Virus record (IMG/VR): IMGVR_UViG_3300021598_001532
Span: 1-22,207 of that record
Length of the DNA: 22,207 bases
Reading direction: 5' to 3' (one strand)
Source: a virus
Shown here piece by piece: positions 8,484 to 14,000 of the stretch. The translations under genes were made by a program, and so were the position numbers. The notes below the pieces were generated by a model. That model was given only the letters and a program-made list of their open reading frames with translations. It made no database searches and was not told the origin of the DNA. Within the stretch, counting starts at the first letter, position 1; each line of letters begins with the position of its first letter.

Positions 8484-9046
8484 AAAAATTAATTTATATT
8501 GAAGAAAATTTTTTAGATTCAATAGAGTGTAAGTCTTTTGTGGATTTTGCTATCGAAAATAAAGATAAAGAAGTTCCGTATGGTAGCGAAAGTAGGGGTG
8601 GAGATACTTTTATTACTAATTTGGATTACGGTGGCAATCTGTATCAGGGGGGAATACCAGATTGTACTAACTTGGAAAGTATAAAAAGTCCAATAATTTC
8701 TTCAATTACAAAAATTTGTAAGTCTTTTGATGAAAATATTAAATTAGACTATGCAACGATTGTGAGATGGCCTGAAGGAACTTTTATGAAACCTCATTAT
8801 GACAATTCCTATCAAGATAATCCTGATGTTTTTGCTGTATTAGTATACCTAAACGACTCTTATAAAGGTGGATATACTTGCTTTGAGGAATTTCAAGTGA
8901 AACCACAATTAGGAAAATTGGTTATATTTTCCAACTCACAATATCTTCATCACGTTACAAAAGTTGAGGACAGTGAAAGATTTGTCCTCTCCCTCTGGTA
9001 CAGTGGGTTGACACGGACCCCTGACCGTGCTATGATACATGGGTAA
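8480..9046 (+). CDS. 2-oxoglutarate/Fe(II)-dependent oxygenase (prolyl hydroxylase-like)
   Basis: A 188-aa protein starting at GTG 8480, overlapping the previous stop by four bases and so translationally coupled to it. The iron site is visible: H106-Y-D108 in the strand FMKPHYDNS, and H158 in YLHHVTKV; R167 in ERFVLSLWYS is the expected 2-oxoglutarate anchor nine residues later. The core strands (FAVLVYLNDSYKGGYTCF, GKLVIFSN) match the double-stranded beta-helix of the P4Hc/PKHD family. Such enzymes are common in cyanophages; substrates are unproven, with hydroxylation of virion or host protein or of a nucleobase as options. Coupling to a structural gene favours a virion protein as substrate (inference). 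The last twelve codons contain a sigma70 promoter and may be a non-conserved extension. Confidence 0.87.
   Translation: MKKLIYIEENFLDSIECKSFVDFAIENKDKEVPYGSESRGGDTFITNLDYGGNLYQGGIPDCTNLESIKSPIISSITKICKSFDENIKLDYATIVRWPEGTFMKPHYDNSYQDNPDVFAVLVYLNDSYKGGYTCFEEFQVKPQLGKLVIFSNSQYLHHVTKVEDSERFVLSLWYSGLTRTPDRAMIHG
9008..9036 (+). promoter_or_regulatory. Sigma70-type promoter inside the 3' end of the oxygenase gene
   Basis: TTGACA at 9008-9013 and TATGAT at 9031-9036 are separated by 17 bases: a perfect -35 box, a 5/6 -10 box and ideal spacing. Transcription should start near 9043, just before the 60-aa gene at 9062. The spacer holds a five-base dyad (CACGG 9012-9016 with CCGTG 9025-9029) that could be an operator or chance. 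Confidence 0.75.
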
Positions 9047-9061
9047 TCAACGGACGAACGA

Positions 9062-9244
9062 ATGCAAGACGAGTACCTCTCACGCTGCGTTGTGGACCCC
9101 ATCAAACGAACCGTGTACCTTTACTCCAATGAAGGAGATGAAAAGCAAGTGACCTGTGATACGGTAGAAGAATTTATGAATGTACTAGACTTCGTTCGTG
9201 CTACAGTGGATGAAGAGACTCTCTCATACGCAAATCCACTTTAA
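9062..9244 (+). CDS. Small conserved phage protein, unknown function
   Basis: A 60-aa acidic protein, the first gene after the 9008-9036 promoter. It has a two-strand start (CVVDPIKRTVYLYSNEGDEK), then a helix (CDTVEEFMNVLDFVRATV) and an acidic tail ending in SYANPL. I recall similar short proteins in cyanophage genomes, always hypothetical. No catalytic or DNA-binding motif is visible. Its promoter type suggests expression early in infection. Confidence 0.65.
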   Translation: MQDEYLSRCVVDPIKRTVYLYSNEGDEKQVTCDTVEEFMNVLDFVRATVDEETLSYANPL

Positions 9245-9245
9245 G

Positions 9246-9304
9246 TTTCAAAAAAGGTCGAAAAAAATCTCCCGGTAAAAATTGCCCTTATTACTTTTTT
9301 GAAA
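9246..9304. repeat. Imperfectly understood 11-bp inverted repeat between two small genes
   Basis: TTTCAAAAAAG at 9246-9256 is the exact reverse complement of CTTTTTTGAAA at 9294-9304, with 37 bases between. It fills the gap between the 60-aa and 67-aa genes and ends just before ATG 9308. With its AT-rich stem it is too weak for a classic terminator; it might fold over the start of the next gene. Chance in AT-rich DNA is possible. Confidence 0.4.
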
Positions 9305-9307
9305 AGT

Positions 9308-9511
9308 ATGGTTTATAAAATTTCATACAAAGACCTCAAAGAGGAACCAGTTAAGACAACTCCAGAAAACGTGAAAGAGGCAAATGAGGCACTCTTTGCA
9401 GCAAAGTGGAATCTCCCTAAAGCAGCAAAGCACTGCGGAATGTCACAAAAAGAAATGAAGTTGACATTCTGGGAGTATATCAAGTATAATCCTATTACTT
9501 ACGAGGCGTAA
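9308..9511 (+). CDS. Small protein with helix-turn-helix-like segment
   Basis: A 67-aa protein from ATG 9308; an upstream in-frame TTG at 9299 would add three residues and is less likely. After a basic N-terminus (MVYKISYKDLKEE) come two helices separated by a turn, EALFAAKWNLPKAAKHCGMS and QKEMKLTFWEYIKYN, with the spacing of a homeodomain-like or FIS-type helix-turn-helix (the WNLPKAAKHCGMSQKEM part resembles a W-x-x-x-x-A-A-x-x-x-G-x-S pattern). It could be a small DNA-binding regulator, but no target is known. A consensus promoter lies within its last 17 codons. I recall this protein as conserved in cyanomyoviruses. Confidence 0.7.
   Translation: MVYKISYKDLKEEPVKTTPENVKEANEALFAAKWNLPKAAKHCGMSQKEMKLTFWEYIKYNPITYEA
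9461..9490 (+). promoter_or_regulatory. Consensus sigma70 promoter inside the 67-aa gene, upstream of tRNA-Leu
   Basis: Both hexamers are perfect: TTGACA at 9461-9466 and TATAAT at 9485-9490, with an 18-base spacer. Start of transcription is expected near 9497, about 24 bases before the tRNA-Leu gene. It should be read by unmodified host RNA polymerase and drive the tRNAs and following small genes early in infection. Confidence 0.75.
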
Positions 9512-9520
9512 GTTTTTTAT

Positions 9521-9593
9521 GGGCGTGTAGTCCAGCGGCAGAGACAGGGCGCTTAAAACGCCTCCAGGGTCGGTTCGAATCCGACCACGCCTA
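9521..9593 (+). tRNA. tRNA-Leu(UAA) with short variable loop
   Basis: A 73-nt cloverleaf without encoded CCA. Acceptor GGGCGTG (9521-9527) pairs with CACGCCT (9586-9592, one G-U), discriminator A9593. D arm GTC/GAC; anticodon stem GGGCG/CGCCT with loop CTTAAAA, giving anticodon TAA at 9554-9556; T arm GTCGG-TTCGAAT-CCGAC. TTA codons are abundant in the AT-rich late genes here. Odd point: the variable region is only five bases (CCAGG), whereas leucine tRNAs normally have a long variable arm. Confidence 0.9.
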
Positions 9594-9604
9594 TGAGGTT
9601 CTTC

Positions 9605-9613
9605 CTCTAAATA
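9605..9613 (+). promoter_or_regulatory. Possible T4-type late promoter (CTCTAAATA)
   Basis: CTAAATA at 9607-9613 resembles the late promoter motif of T4-like cyanophages. It lies 21 bases before the 89-aa gene start, with a GAAAGGA ribosome-binding site at 9621-9627. It could give that gene a second, late expression phase. The motif is short and may be chance. Confidence 0.35.
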
Positions 9614-9634
9614 AACAAAAGAAAGGACTATTCT

Positions 9635-9904
9635 ATGAAATACAGAATAGATGCCAGATACGTTTGGTATAATCGCGGAACACAAATTGTTCTGCTGTAT
9701 TTCATAAATCAAATTCCCTTTACTTTTGACGATTTGCCAGACGAATCAATATTCGATTTGGAATTAATCGAATTAGCAGATAACGAAAGAAGATTTGAAC
9801 CAGAAGACCTTTATCAGGCATCATACTACTTAATGCTTGAAGAATGTCATCCTCTCTTATATGAGTTGGAACTGGAAAATCCAGAAATGTTGCCTGTTGA
9901 TTAA
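9635..9904 (+). CDS. Small acidic protein between two tRNA genes, unknown function
   Basis: An 89-aa protein with a good GAAAGGA ribosome-binding site seven bases before its ATG. The N-terminus is basic and aromatic (MKYRIDARYVWYNRGTQIV); the rest is strongly acidic with many Leu, Glu and Asp residues (LELIELADNERRFEPEDLYQ; LLYELELENPEMLPVD), suggesting a small helical protein. I do not recognise a family. It is read between tRNA-Leu and tRNA-Thr and ends one base before the latter, so all three probably share a transcript. Confidence 0.65.
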   Translation: MKYRIDARYVWYNRGTQIVLLYFINQIPFTFDDLPDESIFDLELIELADNERRFEPEDLYQASYYLMLEECHPLLYELELENPEMLPVD

Positions 9905-9905
9905 T

Positions 9906-9977
9906 GCCCTTGTAGCTCAGTGGTAGAGCAACGGTTTTGTAAACCGTTGGTCGCTGGTTCAAATCCGGTCGGGGGCT
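9906..9977 (+). tRNA. tRNA-Thr(UGU)
   Basis: A 72-nt cloverleaf without CCA. Acceptor GCCCTTG (9906-9912) pairs with CGGGGGC (9970-9976, two G-U pairs); D arm GCTC/GAGC; anticodon stem ACGGT/ACCGT with loop TTTGTAA, anticodon TGT at 9938-9940; T arm GCTGG-TTCAAAT-CCGGT with wobble pairs. Discriminator T9977. It would read ACA, common in the fibre genes. A small hairpin (GAGTT 9979-9983 with AACTC 9989-9993) follows it. Confidence 0.92.
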
Positions 9978-9998
9978 TGAGTTCATAAAACTCCAAAA

Positions 9999-10157
9999 AT
10001 GTCACTTATTTCACAAACTGACCGCGAGATGGTCATTGAAGCACTTGAATATTATGTTCAGAAACTTAAGGAAGATAACTGCACTCCTGCCTCTATCAGT
10101 GCATTCCAAACACTCCTTAACTGGGTCCAACTGGAGCACTTCAAACATGAAAGTTAA
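9999..10157 (+). CDS. Very small helical protein, unknown function
   Basis: A 52-aa frame from ATG 9999 to TAA 10155-10157, beginning MSLISQTDREMVIEALEYYV and continuing through QKLKEDNCTPASISAFQTLL to LEHFKHES. It looks like two amphipathic helices linked by a short CTPAS turn. It begins 21 bases after tRNA-Thr and overlaps the next small gene by 11 bases, a layout that favours a real gene. I recall similar short proteins in cyanophages. A longer frame on the same strand from 10036 overlaps it and seems to be its shadow until 10147. Confidence 0.6.
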   Translation: MSLISQTDREMVIEALEYYVQKLKEDNCTPASISAFQTLLNWVQLEHFKHES

Positions 10158-10320
10158 TCTTTGGTATTGTAATGAAATGAAACAGTGGCGTTGGACGCTG
10201 ACTGATGATTCACGACCTATTCTTAAGCAAGAATCTGGCCAGCAACCTCATCTGCGTGATGCAATGAATGATGTTGCAAACACTGTTGAATATATGTTAG
10301 AATGCAAACAAAGTGAGTAA
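10147..10320 (+). CDS. Very small protein, unknown function
   Basis: A 57-aa protein from ATG 10147, starting MKVNLWYCNEMKQWRWTLTD. The frame is open back to an ATG at 10036, but that extension lies on top of the 52-aa gene and has poor protein character, so I chose the inner start. It has Trp-rich strands followed by a C-terminal helix (HLRDAMNDVANTVEYMLECK). The start overlaps the previous gene by 11 bases, suggesting coupling. Function unknown. Confidence 0.6.
   Translation: MKVNLWYCNEMKQWRWTLTDDSRPILKQESGQQPHLRDAMNDVANTVEYMLECKQSE
10274..10303 (+). promoter_or_regulatory. Possible weak sigma70 promoter for the Mom-like gene
   Basis: TTGCAA (10274-10279) and TAGAAT (10298-10303) are 18 bases apart and would start transcription about 20 bases before the Mom-like gene at 10331. 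Boxes match 4/6 and 5/6. Less convincing than the two upstream promoters. Confidence 0.3.
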
Positions 10321-10330
10321 AAATACCTAA

Positions 10331-10972
10331 ATGAAATCTGACTTTTATATAGATAGGGTAGGCAAAGAAGAAATAAAAGAACTTCTTTATACCTATCATT
10401 ATCTAAAAGACGAATCAAAAGATTTCAAAAGTGGATATAATTACTCTCTTTACCGCAAATCATTCACAGATGTCCTTAATATTGGCGGGTCTGTTGGTGT
10501 TTGTATTTTTACTGGTCTCCCAGTTCCAGAAATTGCCGTAGGAGCATTTGGATTAAGTCGTAATGAACAACAAGGAATATTTGAACTCTCAAGACTTTGT
10601 ATTCATCCAGAAGTTCAAAAAGAAGAGTATAATATCACATCCTGGTTTGTAAGTCGTTGTATCAAGAGGTTTAGGAAAGATGCCCGCGTTTCTGCAATTC
10701 TTAGTTATGCTGACTCTAATCACCACGCTGGAACTATATACAGAGCTTGTAATTTTCAATACTACGGTCTAACAGAACCCAAAAAAGATTTTTACTATAC
10801 TGATGGAACAAAACATTCTAGGGGTAGCGTCAAGGGTGCTGATGGTGAGTGGCGTAGTAGGAGTCGTAAACATCGGTATCTTATGGTTTTTGACAAGAAA
10901 CTCAAAGAAAAGTTGACGTGGAAAGAAGAGTCGTGGTATAATAATCAAGACGATACTGAATCGTTACAGTGA
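10331..10972 (+). CDS. Mom-like DNA adenine-modification acyltransferase
   Basis: A 213-aa protein with the layout of phage Mu Mom, a GNAT-fold enzyme that turns adenine into N6-carbamoylmethyl-adenine. Visible blocks: VPEIAVGAFGLSRNEQQGIF (central strands), ELSRLCIHPEVQKEEYNITS followed by WFVSRCIKRF, AILSYADSNHHAGTIYRACN followed by FQYYGLT, and the C-terminal GEWRSRSRKHRYLMVFDKK. The ELSRL...SWFVSR and SYAD...H.GTIYRA pairs are the family's most conserved parts. In Mu the change protects phage DNA from host restriction; the same is inferred here. No methylase or com-like activator gene is visible in the window. The gene closes the small-gene cassette and is followed by a strong terminator. 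Family call from remembered motifs. Confidence 0.8.
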   Translation: MKSDFYIDRVGKEEIKELLYTYHYLKDESKDFKSGYNYSLYRKSFTDVLNIGGSVGVCIFTGLPVPEIAVGAFGLSRNEQQGIFELSRLCIHPEVQKEEYNITSWFVSRCIKRFRKDARVSAILSYADSNHHAGTIYRACNFQYYGLTEPKKDFYYTDGTKHSRGSVKGADGEWRSRSRKHRYLMVFDKKLKEKLTWKEESWYNNQDDTESLQ

Positions 10973-10990
10973 CCCGAAAAGTGTGACTTC

Positions 10991-11013
10991 AAAACCTCCC
11001 TTGTGGAGGTTTT
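10991..11013 (+). terminator. Rho-independent terminator after the Mom-like gene
   Basis: AAAACCTCC (10991-10999) pairs perfectly with GGAGGTTTT (11005-11013) around a five-base loop, CTTGT. The stem has five G-C pairs and ends in Ts, continuing TTTTGTTG. It separates the small-gene cassette from the fibre block. Confidence 0.88.
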
Positions 11014-11020
11014 GTTGTAT

Positions 11021-11028
11021 GATAAATA
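11021..11028 (+). promoter_or_regulatory. T4-type late promoter (GATAAATA) for the large fibre gene
   Basis: GATAAATA at 11021-11028 differs by one base from the T4 late consensus TATAAATA. It lies just past the terminator and 30 bases before the ATG of the large fibre gene, the expected position for a late structural gene. Confidence 0.65.
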
Positions 11029-11058
11029 ATCCATAACGGAACTATAAGTATTAATAAG

Positions 11059-14000
11059 ATGGGTCTTTCACGTCTCGATAATTTTCTGAAATCAGTACGC
11101 GGAACGATTTTATATGTTGATCCAAATAGTATTGACTCTACAGATAGCATTGAAAATCAGGGTAATAGTTTAACTAGACCATTTAAAACTATTCAGAGAG
11201 CATTAATAGAAGCTTCTAGATTTTCTTATCAAGCAGGAATTGATAATGATAGATTTGGAAAAACTACAATTGTTTTGTATCCAGGAGACCATTTAGTAGA
11301 TAACAGACCTGGATGGATACCATACGGAAATAATACATATCTTCTTAGAAATGGAACAACCTCTTCAGATTTTCCTCCCTTAGACTTAAATTCAAATTTT
11401 GACTTATCTTCTTCAGAAAACCAACTCTACAAATTTAATTCTGTTTATGGTGGTGTTATAGTTCCTAGAGGAACTTCAATCGTTGGACTTGATTTAAGAA
11501 AGACAAAAATTCGACCATTATATGTACCTAATCCAGAAAATCCAAACGTAGAATCTTCTGCAATTTTTAGAGTAACTGGTTCTTGTTATTTTTGGCAGTT
11601 TACGTTTCTAGATTCTGACCCAAATTCTTTTGCATATTCCGATTATTCATCAAGTACTTTTGTTCCCAATTTCTCTCATCATAAACTTACTGCATTTGAG
11701 TATGCTGATGGTGTAAATCCTGTAGTTATTGATGATAGTTTTGCCACTTATTATTCTGGTAGAACTGATCTTAAGATGTATTATGAAAAGATTGGTCTTG
11801 CTTATGGACAATCATCTGGGAGAGAAATTCAACCTGATTACCCATCAACATCTCTTGATATTCAACCAAAAGTAGATGAATATAGAATTGTTGGTTCTCG
11901 TGGAGTTGAAGTTGGTATTTCTAGTATTCGTTCTGGAAATGGCTCAGTAACTAGCACAACAATTACTGTCGATCTTCAGCAACCAGTTAGTGGTCTGGAG
12001 GTTGATACTCCAATTAAGATTTCTGGAGTAGATGCTTTAGGATTTAATGGACAATATGTAGTAAGTAAAGTTAATAGTTCTACACAAGTAGAATATAGAG
12101 TTCAGAATGCACCAACAGTTCCCCTTCCCGGCAGTGGTTCTGCAAACCTTAGTATTGTTGTAGATACTGTCACTTCTGCTTCTCCATATATCTTTAACTG
12201 TTCATTGCGTTCTGTATATGGAATGTGTGGACTGCTTGCTGATGGAAGTAAAGCAGATGGATTTAAGAGTATGGTTGTAGCCCAATTTACTGCTGTTGGA
12301 CTGCAAAAAGATCGAAATGCTTTTGTGAAATACAATCCTACATTGGGATTATATCAAGATAGCACAGCATCTGGTAATGAAAATATTACATCAGATATTT
12401 TAGCAAGATATAAACCAGAATATTCAAACTACCATGTAAAGTGTAAAAATGATGCATATCTCCAATTAGTATCTGTATTTTCTATTGGTTATTGTGAGCA
12501 ATTTGTTGCAGAGAGTGGTGGTGATCAATCTGTCAACAACTCGAACTGCACTTTTGGAAGTAGAGGACTTGTTTCTTCTGGATTTAAATCAAATGCGTTT
12601 AAAAAAGATGATATTGGGTACATAACTCATATTATTCCACCAAAAGTAATAGATTCTTCAGAAATAAATGTAGATTATTATTCTATTGATGTACCTAAAA
12701 CTTTAAGTGTTTCAAATTCTGGAAGGTTATACTTATACAATCAAAATAATGAAGCACTACTTCCCGATAGTGTAATTGAAGGATATCGTATAGGTGCAAA
12801 ATCTGGAGAAACTTTAAACCTCACTTTAACCAGAAGTGGAGTTTCTACAGAATATTCTGCAAAAGTGGTAATGCCACTCACAACATCTACTTCTTTGGAA
12901 AAGATTTTTTATGTTGGAAGGAATTCAGTTGGAGTTAATAGTATAACTTCAAATATAATTACTTTTACTGCGCCTCACACCTTTGCAAATGGAGAAACAA
13001 TAAGAATCGTATCGAATGATGGACATCTTCCCGATGGAGTAGACCATAATCAAATATATTATGCTATTACTACCGGAATTTCATCCAATACCATTAAAAT
13101 AGCTAAATCATTAAATGATGCAATTGGGCTAAATGAAATAGATATTAACAATCGTGGTGGAATACTAAAAGTTGTTAGTAGAGTATCTGACAAGAATAGT
13201 GGAGATTTGGGACATCCAATACAATGGGATTCCTCAAATAATCAATGGTATGTAAATGTATCATCTGCTTCTAGCGAAAATACATTGTATTCGAGAATTG
13301 TTGGTCTGGGAACAACTTCTTTGGGCCAAGCAACACCAAAGACATACATCAAGAGAATTCCTGATAATAGAAATCCATTAGATACAATTTATAGAGTTAG
13401 GTATGTAATTCCTGCAGATTCGCCATTTGTAGCAAGTCCACCTCTTAATGGATATGTAATTCAAGAGTCTAATAGTTCTATAGAACCAACTTCATTGGAA
13501 GTTGGATACCAATTTAATCCTTCCGGTACTACTTTAACAAATTCTACACAACTAAGAAATCAAAGACTCATTGCGGGTGCTACATGGGAATCTGGTGTAG
13601 CTAAAGTCGTTACAGAATTACCTCATGGTTTGGAAATAGGTTCTAAAGTTGAAATATTAAATGTAAAGAGTACTAATAATGAATCTGGAATTGCAAATAC
13701 TTCATTTAATGGCACTTTTGTTGTTTCCGGTATTAGTAGTGCAAGAGAATTTTATATACCCGTTAAAAATAATCCAGGTACTTTTACTAATAATACTTCA
13801 CTGAGAGATACGACTTCACCATACTTTAAGAAAAAAGAATTTTCAAATACTTACTTAGTATATCAAAGTGAAGAAATTCAAAGATATGTTCAAGGTGAGA
13901 GGGATGGAATTTATTACTTATCTGTAGTAAATGCCTCAAATTCCCCAACAACTTCTCCTTTTACATCTGAAAAATACTTACAACCAATTAAAAATCTCTA

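Noticed and set aside
9595-9607. GAGG/CCTC hairpin after tRNA-Leu as a terminator
   Set aside because: Only four pairs and no T-run; the next genes appear to be on the same transcript.
10036-10146. N-terminal extension of the 57-aa gene to give 94 aa
   Set aside because: It overlaps the better-looking 52-aa gene and lacks a ribosome-binding site and protein-like character.
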